Source: JBDSKH01 sp035556655
GTDB lineage: Bacteria > Actinomycetota > Actinomycetes > Actinomycetales > Microbacteriaceae
NCBI GenBank assembly: GCA_035556655.1
Contig: DATMFW010000026.1
Location: 1 to 64,000 of the forward strand
Direction of reading: 5' to 3'
DNA: 64,000 bases
The stretch's first letter is position 1. Each line of letters starts with the position of its first letter. Below are positions 23,340-31,406 of the stretch, piece by piece. Below the pieces are notes generated by a model, which saw only the letters and a program-made list of their open reading frames with translations, did not search any database and had not been told where the DNA came from. Position numbers and translations under genes: made by a program.

Positions 23340-23356
23340 ATGTAGTCTGACTACAT
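23340..23356. promoter_or_regulatory. 17-bp palindrome overlapping lysR -10 and start codon
   Basis: ATGTAGTC-T-GACTACAT is a perfect inverted repeat. It contains the -10 hexamer TAGTCT (23343-23348) and ends on the first two bases of the lysR ATG (23355), six bases after the -10. A protein bound here would block the leaderless lysR transcript. The small membrane peptide gene is divergent 58 bases away. Confidence 0.6.
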
Positions 23357-24266
23357 GGATGTACGCCGCCTCGGCCTGCTGCGCGAACTCGCTCAGCGCG
23401 GCACCGTGACCGCCGTCGCGCGGGCGATGCACCTCACGCCGTCCGCCGTGTCGCAGCAGCTCAAGGCCCTGGAACGCGAGGCGGGCGTCGCCCTCACCCA
23501 GCGCTCCGGACGTGGCCTGACACTGACCCCGCCGGGTCGGATGCTCGCCGAGACGGCCAAGGATGTGGCCGTCGCCATCGAGAAGGCCGAGAGCGTCTGG
23601 GCCGAGTTCGTCGAGCAGCCGCGCGGCGAGGTCACGGTGACCGTCTTCCCGAGCGTCGGCCAGATGCTGCTGCCCGGTGTGCTGCACCGCATCGAGGACG
23701 TCGCCGGACTCACCGTCATCTGCAGCGACCAGGACCCCCTGCTGCCCGACTTCGCCGACCTCACCCCCGACCACGACATCGTCGTCGCCGACGCTCCGGG
23801 GGTGCTGCCCGGCTGGCGCGACCGCGGCCTGGTGATCACCGAGCTCATGCGCGAACCGCTCGATATCGCGTTGCCCGAGGGACACCCGCTCGCCGCCAAG
23901 AGCGAGCTCACCCCGTCGGATGTGATCGGCGAACGCTGGATCGGGGTCCCCGACAGCCTGCCGTTCGACCGCATCCTGCAGCGCATCGAGGCGATCACCG
24001 GGCTGCAGGCGGATGTCGTGCAGCGCTTCATCGACAACGGCATCGCCGAATCGATGGTCGCCGCCGGCCACGGCATCGCGATCCTGCCGCGCTACACCAC
24101 CCGCGACCACGAGAACGGGCTGGTGACCCGGCCGCTCGCCGGCATCAGGTCGGAACGCGTGATCTGGGCGCTGCAGCGGCCCGAGGTGGCGGTGCGTCCG
24201 TCGGTGCGGCTCGTCATCCAGGCTCTCCGCGACGAGGCGCACGAGTTCCTGCTGCTGCACACCTGA
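23355..24266 (+). CDS. LysR-family transcriptional regulator
   Basis: 303 residues. The N-terminal winged helix-turn-helix (RRLGLLRELAQRGTVTAVARAMHLTPSAVSQQLKAL, positions 4-38) is clear, and the LysR substrate domain spans about 90-295. The start has no Shine-Dalgarno but a TAGTCT -10 six bases upstream, within a palindrome. Possible targets are itself, the divergent 34-residue membrane peptide, or the convergent transporter-decarboxylase operon. A second in-frame ATG lies eight codons in the other direction of the repeat but would remove the helix-turn-helix start. Confidence 0.9.
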   Translation: MDVRRLGLLRELAQRGTVTAVARAMHLTPSAVSQQLKALEREAGVALTQRSGRGLTLTPPGRMLAETAKDVAVAIEKAESVWAEFVEQPRGEVTVTVFPSVGQMLLPGVLHRIEDVAGLTVICSDQDPLLPDFADLTPDHDIVVADAPGVLPGWRDRGLVITELMREPLDIALPEGHPLAAKSELTPSDVIGERWIGVPDSLPFDRILQRIEAITGLQADVVQRFIDNGIAESMVAAGHGIAILPRYTTRDHENGLVTRPLAGIRSERVIWALQRPEVAVRPSVRLVIQALRDEAHEFLLLHT

Positions 24267-24280
24267 TCCCCCTCGCGTAA

Positions 24281-24358
24281 CTCAGGACCGGGTGTGTCGG
24301 GTGGGGCGAGTGGGGGTCGTGAGCCGCAGCAGCCTCACCCGACACACCCGGTCCTGAG
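24281..24358. repeat. Perfect 23-bp inverted repeat between convergent genes
   Basis: Arms 24281-24303 and 24336-24358 are exact reverse complements (starting CTCAGGACCGG), separated by 32 bases. It lies between the stops of lysR and the decarboxylase gene. No T-run follows on either side, so it is not a standard terminator; a long cruciform or an extragenic repeat element is more likely. Confidence 0.75.
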
Positions 24359-24397
24359 AAACGATCGGGCCGCCCGTCGGGCCGCCGCGGGCGCGGC

Positions 24398-25852
24398 TCA
24401 GGCCGGCTCCGCGAGCCGCGCGATCAGCTCCGTCAGCAGCCGTTCCGCGAGCGGCGGAGGCAGCACCTCGATGAGCGCGAGCAGCGGAGCGAGCTGCTCG
24501 GGAAGCGTTCCGGCGGTTGAGCTCGAAGGCCCCCCGATTCCGAATCCCTGCAACAGCGCCCACGCGGTCTCGGAGCCGAGCGTCTCGGGCAGGGCGCCGA
24601 GGCCGGCCAGCAGCGGACGCGCGTCGACGTGCGCGATGCCGCGCACCGCATCCGCCGCGGCGATCAGCGCCGGCACCAGCTCGGGCAGCCCGGCCTCGGT
24701 CACCGGGGTGATCGTGAGATGCGTCGTCGGGGGCATGCCCGCGACGCCGGGCTGCAGCTGCAGCACCCAGCCGAGTCCGCGGGCGGCATCCGCCCAGTGG
24801 TGCGGGTCGACCCGGCGCTCCTGCGGCACCGCCTCGTCGGCGGCGACCGCCAGCAGCGGCCCGACCGGATCCCCCAGCACCCGCAGCCCCTCGATGCCGT
24901 CGATCGCGGCGCGCAGCGCCTCGGTCGAGCGCCGGCACGAGCCGGCCAGCTCGCGGAATCCGTCCACCCCGAGCGCCTGCACGATCGCCCAGGCCGCGGC
25001 GAGCGGACCCGCCGATTTCGAGCCGAGGATCGTCGGGTTCACCACCGGGTAGCCCGGCCAGCGGGTGGTGGCGAAGAACTGCCCGCGCTGGCGGTCGCGC
25101 CCGCGCTGCAGCAGCACCGAGACGCCCTTCGGCGCGTAGCCGAACTTGTGCAGGTCCGCGCTGATGCTCGTCACGCCCGGGACCGCGAAGTCCCAGCCGG
25201 GCAGGCCCGGCCAGAACGGCAGCACCAGCCCCCCGATGCACGCATCGACATGCACCGGGATGCCGCGGCCGGCCCCCAGCGCCGCGATCGCCTCCACCGG
25301 GTCGAGGGCTGCGAACGGGTACGAGGGAGCCGACACGACCACGAGTGCGACGTCGTCGCCGAGCCGGGCCTCGATGTCCGCCGCGACCACGCGCCCGTCA
25401 GCGCCGACCGGGACGAGGTCCAGCTCGAGCCCGAAGTAGTGCGCCGCCTTCTGGAACGCGGCGTGCACGGTCACGGAGGCGACCAGGCGCGGCCGGCCTG
25501 CTCCCGGTTCGAGACCGCGGGCGGCGAGCCAGGCATCCCGCGCCGTCTTGACGGCGAGCAGGCAGCTCTCGGTCCCGCCCGTGGTGACCGAGCCGACCAC
25601 CTCGCCGTCGCCGTGCAGCAGGTCGCGCACGAACGCGACGAGCTCGCGTTCCAGGGTGGCCACCGAGGTGAACGTCGTGGGGTCGAGTCCGTTCACCGGC
25701 TGCACCGCGCGGATCGCAGCGGCCGCGAGTTCGTCCAGCTCGGCGAGGCCGGAGTCGTAGACGTAGCTGAGCACCCGCCCGCCGTGGGTGGGGGCGTCGG
25801 CCGCGCGCAGCTCCTCGAGGCGGGCCAGGATGCCCGCGGAGTCGAACCTCAT
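24398..25852 (-). CDS. PLP-dependent lyase/decarboxylase of the sphingosine-phosphate lyase-like group
   Basis: 484 residues. Fold-type I PLP enzyme: GTESCLLAVKTARD binds the phosphate, HVDACIGG holds the Asp pairing with PLP, and DLHKFGYAPKG carries the Schiff-base lysine. The sequence SISADLHKFGYAPKGVS is the hallmark of sphingosine-1-phosphate lyase and related group II decarboxylases (aspartate, tyrosine, glutamate). It could cleave a C-C bond releasing an aldehyde or decarboxylate an amino acid. The start overlaps the transporter's stop (ATGA, 25849-25852). An aldehyde dehydrogenase is divergent from this operon. Confidence 0.82.
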   Translation of the reverse strand: MRFDSAGILARLEELRAADAPTHGGRVLSYVYDSGLAELDELAAAAIRAVQPVNGLDPTTFTSVATLERELVAFVRDLLHGDGEVVGSVTTGGTESCLLAVKTARDAWLAARGLEPGAGRPRLVASVTVHAAFQKAAHYFGLELDLVPVGADGRVVAADIEARLGDDVALVVVSAPSYPFAALDPVEAIAALGAGRGIPVHVDACIGGLVLPFWPGLPGWDFAVPGVTSISADLHKFGYAPKGVSVLLQRGRDRQRGQFFATTRWPGYPVVNPTILGSKSAGPLAAAWAIVQALGVDGFRELAGSCRRSTEALRAAIDGIEGLRVLGDPVGPLLAVAADEAVPQERRVDPHHWADAARGLGWVLQLQPGVAGMPPTTHLTITPVTEAGLPELVPALIAAADAVRGIAHVDARPLLAGLGALPETLGSETAWALLQGFGIGGPSSSTAGTLPEQLAPLLALIEVLPPPLAERLLTELIARLAEPA

Positions 25853-27171
25853 GCCTCGATGTCCGCCTTCCGCAGCCGGTACCTCGCGAGCGTCAGCAGG
25901 CTGAGCACCATGATGACCGCGGGCACGGCGCTGAAGCTGACGATGATGCCGGTGATCGCCGAGGCGGGCTGCACGACGGTCTCGCCGGCGGCCGACTCGA
26001 CGTACCCCGACAGCCCGAGGATGATGCCGACGACACCGGTGCCGAGCGCCATGCCGGCGGTCTCGCCTGCCGTCCAGACGCCGCCGAACGATCCGGCGAG
26101 CCCCGGCCCGTTGGACTTCGCGTCGTGCGAGATCACGTCGGGCAGCATCGACATCGGCAGGGCCTGCATGCCCGCGTAGGCAGCGCCCGCGACGGCGACC
26201 GGAGCGTAGAGCCAGACGCCCGGAGCCCAGATCAGCACGAGCAGCGATGCCGCCGCGATCGCGTAGATGACGGAGGCGATGACGAACGAACGCTCCTTGC
26301 CGATGCGGCGGGAGATGATGCTCCAGACCGGTGCGAAGATCAGCGCCGGCGCGATGAGCGACACGAACAGGACTGCGACCCCGGTGTCGAGCACGTACTT
26401 CGCGATGAACGATGCCCCCGCGAGCATGATGCCCGTGGCGAGCCCCTGCAGCACGAAGGTCGCCAGCAGCGCGCGGAACGGCTGGCTGCGCCGCAGCGCC
26501 GCGTATCCGAGCCGGAAATTCTCGGCGATCGATGAGCGTGCAAGGTCGGCACCGCGCACGTTCTTCGGCGCCGAGAACACGGCGACCAGCATGCCCGCGC
26601 CGATCAGCAGACCGGCGACGAGCGCCATCACCAGGTAGCCGAGGCGGGGGTCCTCGAACGCGTCGCGGATCTCGGTGGCGCCGGCACCGAACAGCAGGAT
26701 GGCGAAGCTCAGTACGACCACCCGCGCTGAGAGCAGCCGCGTGCGCACGTCGTAGTCCTGCACGAGCTCGGCGGGAAGCGCGATGTAGGGCACCTGGAAC
26801 AGGCTGAACGCGGTCGCCGAGAGCAGGAACGCCACGAGCACCCACACCGCCGCCCACTCGGGCGCGAGGGCGGCCGGGACGGCGAACGTCGCGAAGAAGA
26901 ACACGGGCAGCAGCAGGGCACCGAGCAGCATGTACCGGCGGCGCGATCCGGTCACCGCGAGGCTGTGATCGCTGCGAGCGCCGATCACCGGATCGATGAC
27001 GACGTCCCACACCTTCGCGACGATGATGAGCGCCCCGGCCCAGAACGGCGACACCCCGAGGGTGTCGGTCAGGAAGATGAGCAGCACCAGGCCCGGAAGC
27101 GTGCCGAACCCGCCGGTGCCGATCGAGCCGGCTGCGTAGCGGGCGACGGTGCCCGCGCTGAGCTTGTCCAC
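25849..27171 (-). CDS. MFS transporter of the glycoside-pentoside-hexuronide (MFS_2) type
   Basis: 440 residues with 12 hydrophobic segments. WDVVIDPVIGARSDHS between helices 2 and 3 is the MFS_2/GPH motif (Asp and the RSD turn). Family members co-transport sugars, sulfo-sugars, sphingoid-like or other polar compounds with cations. The start is GTG 27171, because TATGCT lies exactly six bases upstream; a longer reading to 27222 would overlap the divergent gene. It is the first gene of an operon with the PLP enzyme. Confidence 0.85.
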   Translation of the reverse strand: MDKLSAGTVARYAAGSIGTGGFGTLPGLVLLIFLTDTLGVSPFWAGALIIVAKVWDVVIDPVIGARSDHSLAVTGSRRRYMLLGALLLPVFFFATFAVPAALAPEWAAVWVLVAFLLSATAFSLFQVPYIALPAELVQDYDVRTRLLSARVVVLSFAILLFGAGATEIRDAFEDPRLGYLVMALVAGLLIGAGMLVAVFSAPKNVRGADLARSSIAENFRLGYAALRRSQPFRALLATFVLQGLATGIMLAGASFIAKYVLDTGVAVLFVSLIAPALIFAPVWSIISRRIGKERSFVIASVIYAIAAASLLVLIWAPGVWLYAPVAVAGAAYAGMQALPMSMLPDVISHDAKSNGPGLAGSFGGVWTAGETAGMALGTGVVGIILGLSGYVESAAGETVVQPASAITGIIVSFSAVPAVIMVLSLLTLARYRLRKADIEA

Positions 27172-27177
27172 TTCGGC

Positions 27178-27203
27178 AGCATATCCACGGGCGCGCCTAC
27201 ACT
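27178..27203. promoter_or_regulatory. Divergent leaderless promoters (transporter / aldehyde dehydrogenase)
   Basis: TATGCT on the minus strand (27183-27178) ends six bases before GTG 27171. TACACT on the plus strand (27198-27203) ends six bases before ATG 27210. The two start codons are 38 bases apart. Confidence 0.6.
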
Positions 27204-27209
27204 GAGCCC

Positions 27210-28760
27210 ATGTCCGGTTCAACGATCGAACGGGCGGCGCTGGCCGATCTCGTCCGCGACCTCACGGCCACCTCCGGCGACACCGCGCGGGTGATCGCCC
27301 CCTTCACCGGCGAGCTGCTCCACGAGCTGCCGCTCAGCTCGGTGCAGGATGTCGCGGACGCCACCGCGGCGGCGCGCGTCGCCCAGGCAGCATGGTGGTC
27401 CGCCGGCGAGGCGCACCGGCGCAGCGTGCTGCTGCGGGCGCACGATCTGCTGCTGGAGCGCCGCGAAGAGCTGCTCGACGCCGTGCAGACCGAGACTGGC
27501 AAGACCCGCGGCCAGGCCTTCGAGGAGGTCTTCAACGCCGCCAACTCGACCCGCTACAACGCGCTCTCGGCCCGCCGGGTGCTGAGGGGCGGCCGGCGCC
27601 GGGGCGGCATCCCGTTCGTCTTCTCCCCGCGCGTGCACTACACGCCCAAGGGCGTCGTCGCGGTCGTCACCCCGTGGAACTACCCGCTGTCGCTCGCCGT
27701 CATGGACATCGCCCCCGCCCTCGCTGCGGGCAACGGCGTCATCCAGAAGGCCGACAACCAGGGCGCGATCTCGATCCTGGCGGCGCGCCGGGCGTTCATC
27801 GACGCCGGGCTGCCGGCGGCGCTCTGGGCCGTCGTCACGGGTGACGGCGCCACCATCGGCAACGCGGTCGTCGATGCGGGCGACTACGTCGTCTTCACGG
27901 GCTCCACGGCCACCGGACGCCGGGTCGCCGAGCGTGCCGCCGGCCGGCTCGTCGGATCGTCGATGGAGCTCGGCGGCAAGAACGCCGCCATCGTGCTCGA
28001 CGACATCGATCCGGTGAAGACCGCCGCCGCGGTCGCCAACTTCAGCTTCACCGCATCCGGTCAGTTGTGCGTCTCTGCCGAGCGCATCTACGTGCTGAAG
28101 GGGGTCGCCGACACGTTCATCCCGGCGCTGGCGGCCCGGGTACAGAGCCTCAGGATCGGGCCGGCCTTCGACTACTCGACCGATTTCGGCTCTCTTGCCA
28201 CCGCACAGCAGCTCGAGAACGTCATGGCGCACATCGACGACGCCAAGAAGAAGGGCGTCACCGTGCTGGCCGGCGGCAACGCCCGGCCCGACATCGGGCC
28301 GTACTTCGTCGAGCCCACCGTGCTCACCGATGTGACCCCTGACATGAAGTGCGCGACCGCCGAGACCTTCGGGCCGGTCGTGTCGGTCGTGGTCGTCGAC
28401 GACGAGGATGCCGCGATCGCCGCCGCCAACGATACCGAGTACGGCCTCAACGGAGCGGTGTTCGGACGCACCCGTGCGCGGGCTCGCCGGGTCGCTCGCC
28501 GCATGGCCGCCGGCACCGTCAACGTCAACGAGGGCTACCGCGCGTCGTTCGGCAGCATGGATGCCCCGATGGGCGGAGTGAAGCAGTCGGGGCTCGGCCG
28601 CCGCAACGGGCCGGAGGGCCTGCTGCGCTTCGCGGAGGCCCACACCGTCGCCGACAACACGGGGCTGCTCACCCTGCCGACCTCGGGGGCCGAGTGGGCG
28701 AAGATGGTGTCGCCGATGCTGCTGCTGCTGCGCATCGAGAAGGCGATCCGCCGCCGCTGA
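27210..28760 (+). CDS. NAD(P)+-dependent aldehyde dehydrogenase (succinate-semialdehyde dehydrogenase-like)
   Basis: 516 residues. Complete ALDH: cofactor-site VTPWNYP, GSTATGR glycine motif, catalytic Glu in MELGGKNA, catalytic Cys in SGQLCVSAERIY, and the late ETFGPVVSV and GLNGAVF motifs. Best family fit is GabD2-like succinate-semialdehyde dehydrogenase, though substrate range in this family is broad. It could oxidise an aldehyde made by the PLP enzyme transcribed divergently. The last 35 residues (PMLLLLRIEKAIRRR) form a hydrophobic-basic extension that may touch the membrane. The ATG follows TACACT by six bases. Confidence 0.9.
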   Translation: MSGSTIERAALADLVRDLTATSGDTARVIAPFTGELLHELPLSSVQDVADATAAARVAQAAWWSAGEAHRRSVLLRAHDLLLERREELLDAVQTETGKTRGQAFEEVFNAANSTRYNALSARRVLRGGRRRGGIPFVFSPRVHYTPKGVVAVVTPWNYPLSLAVMDIAPALAAGNGVIQKADNQGAISILAARRAFIDAGLPAALWAVVTGDGATIGNAVVDAGDYVVFTGSTATGRRVAERAAGRLVGSSMELGGKNAAIVLDDIDPVKTAAAVANFSFTASGQLCVSAERIYVLKGVADTFIPALAARVQSLRIGPAFDYSTDFGSLATAQQLENVMAHIDDAKKKGVTVLAGGNARPDIGPYFVEPTVLTDVTPDMKCATAETFGPVVSVVVVDDEDAAIAAANDTEYGLNGAVFGRTRARARRVARRMAAGTVNVNEGYRASFGSMDAPMGGVKQSGLGRRNGPEGLLRFAEAHTVADNTGLLTLPTSGAEWAKMVSPMLLLLRIEKAIRRR

Positions 28761-28770
28761 GTCCACCCCC

Positions 28771-28871
28771 CTCCGTTCTGCAGGACGCGACTGTTGTGCA
28801 GGAGATCCGCCTGCCCCGAAGGTACTTCGGGGCCGCAAACTCCTGCAGAACGGAGCACTCCTGCAGAACGG
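28771..28871. repeat. Nested four-unit inverted repeat between convergent genes
   Basis: CTCCGTTCTGCAGGA (28771-28785) is repeated inverted at 28841-28855, and each side carries a second, offset copy 18 bases away (GTGCAGGA at 28796; TCCTGCAGAACGG at 28859). The centre is an 8-bp hairpin (CCCCGAAG / CTTCGGGG, 28814-28832). It lies between the aldehyde dehydrogenase stop and the tatB stop and can fold in either strand. Confidence 0.75.
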
Positions 28872-28884
28872 GGTGCGGCGCGCG

Positions 28885-29262
28885 CTAGGTCGCCTCGGCG
28901 TCGAACGGTGCCGGCCGGGCCTTGCCGAGCTTGCGCTGACGCTGCTCGTAGGCCGACTCGATGTAGCGCGGTGTCGCAGAGGGGGTCACCGGTTTCACCG
29001 GGGCGACCTCGTCGGCGAGCGCCTCACGGATGATGCGTCGCGGGTCGTACTGGCGCGGGTCGAGCTTGCTCCAGTCGACCTCGTCGAACTCGGGGCCCAT
29101 CTCCTCGCGCATGCGCTCCTTGGCCCCGTCGGCCATCGACCGCAACGACTTCACCAGGCGGGCGAGCTGCGCTGCGTAGCCGGGCAGGCGGTCCGGTCCG
29201 ATCAGGAAGACAGCGATGATCGCGATGATCAGCAGCTTGTCGAAGGTCAGACCGAAGGACAC
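28885..29262 (-). CDS. tatB: Sec-independent protein translocase subunit TatB
   Basis: 125 residues. One N-terminal membrane helix (5-21, LTFDKLLIIAIIAVFLIGPDRLP) leads into the amphipathic helix (YAAQLARLVKSLRSMADGA) and an acidic, disordered tail. The F-G/P-D-R-L-P hinge identifies TatA/B; the Glu-rich segment EEMGPEFDEVDW and the location near mrp favour TatB. It recognises twin-arginine signal peptides; EfeB at 39406 is a likely client. GTG 29262 follows TAGGCT by six bases. Confidence 0.88.
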   Translation of the reverse strand: MSFGLTFDKLLIIAIIAVFLIGPDRLPGYAAQLARLVKSLRSMADGAKERMREEMGPEFDEVDWSKLDPRQYDPRRIIREALADEVAPVKPVTPSATPRYIESAYEQRQRKLGKARPAPFDAEAT

Positions 29263-29268
29263 CGGGAC

Positions 29269-29304
29269 AGCCTACGCCGGAGGCGGCGCGCCCGCGCTTA
29301 AGGT
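29269..29304. promoter_or_regulatory. Divergent promoters of tatB and the O-methyltransferase gene
   Basis: TAGGCT on the minus strand (29274-29269) ends six bases before the tatB GTG. TAAGGT on the plus strand (29299-29304) ends five bases before GTG 29310. Neither gene has a Shine-Dalgarno, so both mRNAs are probably leaderless. Confidence 0.55.
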
Positions 29305-29309
29305 GAAGC

Positions 29310-29942
29310 GTGACCAAGCACGAGCTCAGCTGGAAGTTCGCGGAGGACTTCGTCGAGGAGGTCCCGTCGATCCGCACCGCCCGCGCCCACTCGCTCGAGC
29401 TCGGCGTCGACGCCGTCTCGCCGGCGGTCGGCGCCCAGCTCGCCGTTCTCGCGGCCGCCGGCAGCGTGCACTCGATCCTCGAGGTCGGCACCGGCGCCGG
29501 GGTCAGCGGACTCTGGCTGCTGACCGGGGCGCCCGATGCGATCCTCACCTCGATCGACATCGAGTACGACCACCAGCAGGTGGCGCGCACGATGTTCGCC
29601 GACGCGAACGTGCCGGCCAATCGCATCCGCCTGATCACCGGCAGCGCGCACGAGGTGCTGCCGCGCATGAACGACGGCGCCTACGACCTGGTGCTGATCG
29701 ACGCCGACGCCACCTCGGTGCTCGACTACGTGCAGCACGGCCTGCGCATCGCGCGCCGCGGAGGTCTGGTGCTCGTCGCGCGGGCGCTCTGGAAGGGGCG
29801 CGTCGCCGACCCGGCACAGCGCGACGACACGGTCGCCGACTTCCGGATGCTGCTCAGCACCATCCAGGAGTCCGGCGCCGTGCAGGCGTCGCTGATCCCG
29901 TCCGGCGACGGGCTGCTTCAGCTGGTGAAGCTCTCCGACTGA
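29310..29942 (+). CDS. SAM-dependent O-methyltransferase (caffeoyl-CoA type)
   Basis: 210 residues. It has the SAM-binding motif ILEVGTGAGVSGLWLL (about 55-70), the acidic SIDIEYDHQ loop and the catalytic-site region VLIDADATSVLDYVQHGLRIARRGG, typical of class I O-methyltransferases that act on catechol-like substrates with a divalent metal. The physiological substrate in actinobacteria is not established. In mycobacteria a homologue sits beside sigE-rseA-htrA-tatB; here tatB is the direct divergent neighbour and those genes are missing. Confidence 0.87.
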   Translation: MTKHELSWKFAEDFVEEVPSIRTARAHSLELGVDAVSPAVGAQLAVLAAAGSVHSILEVGTGAGVSGLWLLTGAPDAILTSIDIEYDHQQVARTMFADANVPANRIRLITGSAHEVLPRMNDGAYDLVLIDADATSVLDYVQHGLRIARRGGLVLVARALWKGRVADPAQRDDTVADFRMLLSTIQESGAVQASLIPSGDGLLQLVKLSD

Positions 29943-29946
29943 TCCG

Positions 29947-30120
29947 CTAGGCGGCTTCCACCGCGGAGTTGAGCGCGTCACGGAGCTCTTTGGCCTCGGC
30001 GTCGTTGACCGAGACGACGAGACGACCGCCGCCCTCGAGGGGCACGCGAACGATGATCAGGCGACCCTCTTTCACAGCCTCCATCGGTCCGTCACCGGTC
30101 CTCGGCTTCATGGCTGCCAT
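29947..30120 (-). CDS. DUF3117 small protein
   Basis: 57 residues, MAAMKPRTGDGPMEAVKEGR then IIVRVPLEGGGRLVVSV. This is the near-invariant actinobacterial DUF3117 family, always short and of unknown function. A good ribosome-binding site (GAAGGAGA, about seven bases before the ATG) and a GATAAT -10 (30164-30159) show it is independently expressed. The stop lies four bases from the stop of the convergent methyltransferase gene. Confidence 0.93.
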   Translation of the reverse strand: MAAMKPRTGDGPMEAVKEGRLIIVRVPLEGGGRLVVSVNDAEAKELRDALNSAVEAA

Positions 30121-30158
30121 CGTTGGTCTCCTTCGCGGTTGTTGTGGAACCTGCCTCT

Positions 30159-30164
30159 ATTATC
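30159..30164 (-). promoter_or_regulatory. -10 element of the DUF3117 gene
   Basis: GATAAT on the minus strand, 38 bases before the ATG, close to the TATAAT consensus. Unlike many promoters here it leaves a leader long enough for the GAAGGAGA ribosome-binding site. Confidence 0.55.
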
Positions 30165-30197
30165 CCGTATCCGCAGACGAGCGAAAATCCGCGCGCG

Positions 30198-31406
30198 TCA
30201 CGGCGGGGTGAAATCCTGCCCGTCCACCCACCAGGCGATGTACAACCAGCCGATCTGACCGGCGATTCCCAGGGCGACGAGGGCAGCGCGCCAGACCCGC
30301 GATTCCGGGATCGCGAGAGCCCCGAGACCCGGCGCCAGCGGCACCAGCAGCCGGAACGTGCTCGACTGCGGGAAGAACACCGCGAGCAGGTACAGCGCGT
30401 AACTCGCCATCCAGAGACGCAGGTCGGTGCCGAGTCGGCGCGTGACGGGCAGGAACAGGAACACCCCGAATCCGATCACGAGAACGGCGACGGATGCGAT
30501 GCCCAGCCCCAGCGCAGCCTCCGCGGGCACGCCCCAGTACCCGAGCCACCAGGTGGCGCCCTGGAACCACGAGGTGAACGGCACGAGCTCGGTCTCGCCG
30601 ATGTAGGCGCGACGCCAGACCAGTTCGGTGTCGGTGTACGCGGCGGGGTCACCGGTGACCGCCCACGCCACGAGCAGCCAGGCGATGCCCGCGAGGGCGA
30701 TGCTGAGCCCAGCCGCGCAGATCGCGAGGAACGAGCGCGCATCCAGCGGGTCGCGCTGCCGGGTGAGGACTCTGTGCACGAGATGCAGCAACATCAGCAG
30801 CGCGAACGCCAGGCCGCTCGGCCGGGTGAGGGCCATCGCCACCGCGACCGGGATCATCAGCAGATACCGGCGCTGCAGCAGCAGGATCAGCGCCCCGAAC
30901 AGCAGGAACAACGCCATCGACTCGGCGTACGACACCTGCAGAATCGGCGACAGCGGCGCGACGCAGAACAGCACGACGGCGAACAGCGCCGTCGGCGCGG
31001 GCAGCCGCATCGCCATCAGCTTGTAGAACAACAGTGCCGCGCCGGCGGCGAACGCCGTCGACACCAGCGGCGCCACGAGCGGGAAGGGGATCTGGTGCCC
31101 GAGGGTCGCGACCCACGTCACCGCGGGGTAGCCGGGCAGGAACGCCCAGGCGTTCTCGGCGACCTGACCCGCGTCGTTCAGCGGGAGCACCGACGGGTAC
31201 CCGCGCAGGCTGATCAGCCAGTACCACTGGCCGTCCCAGTAGCTCGCGAACGTGAAGATGTCCGGCGACGCTCCCCCGCGGTAGCTCGCCGGCTGCAGAA
31301 GGGCGAAGACGCCGAAGATGACCGTGGTGATCACCCGCGACACCAGGAAGATCGCCAGGACCTGCTGCCACCACGGGCGCAGGATCATGCGATCAGCCAC
31401 GCTCAC
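30198..31406 (-). CDS. PIG-V-like mannosyltransferase (polyprenol-linked, GT-C fold)
   Basis: 402 residues with about ten membrane helices. An early luminal loop carries YWDGQWYWLISLRGYP, followed by AFLPGYPAVTWVA and QVSYAESMALFLLFG, the conserved trio of PIG-V/DUF-type mannosyltransferases. The Asp in WDGQW is the presumed catalytic or metal-binding acid. It would add mannose from a lipid carrier to an envelope glycan or protein outside the cell. GTG 31406 overlaps the dapE stop (GTGA, 31403-31406), so the genes are coupled. ATG 31388 is an alternative start six codons later. Confidence 0.82.
   Translation of the reverse strand: MSVADRMILRPWWQQVLAIFLVSRVITTVIFGVFALLQPASYRGGASPDIFTFASYWDGQWYWLISLRGYPSVLPLNDAGQVAENAWAFLPGYPAVTWVATLGHQIPFPLVAPLVSTAFAAGAALLFYKLMAMRLPAPTALFAVVLFCVAPLSPILQVSYAESMALFLLFGALILLLQRRYLLMIPVAVAMALTRPSGLAFALLMLLHLVHRVLTRQRDPLDARSFLAICAAGLSIALAGIAWLLVAWAVTGDPAAYTDTELVWRRAYIGETELVPFTSWFQGATWWLGYWGVPAEAALGLGIASVAVLVIGFGVFLFLPVTRRLGTDLRLWMASYALYLLAVFFPQSSTFRLLVPLAPGLGALAIPESRVWRAALVALGIAGQIGWLYIAWWVDGQDFTPP

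Noticed and set aside
24281..24358. Bidirectional intrinsic terminator
   Set aside because: The stem is long enough, but the 32-base loop and absence of T-runs on both strands do not fit; kept as an inverted repeat instead.
28771..28871. CRISPR-like repeat pair
   Set aside because: Units are only 13-18 bp and occur as inverted copies around a centre, not as direct repeats with unique spacers.
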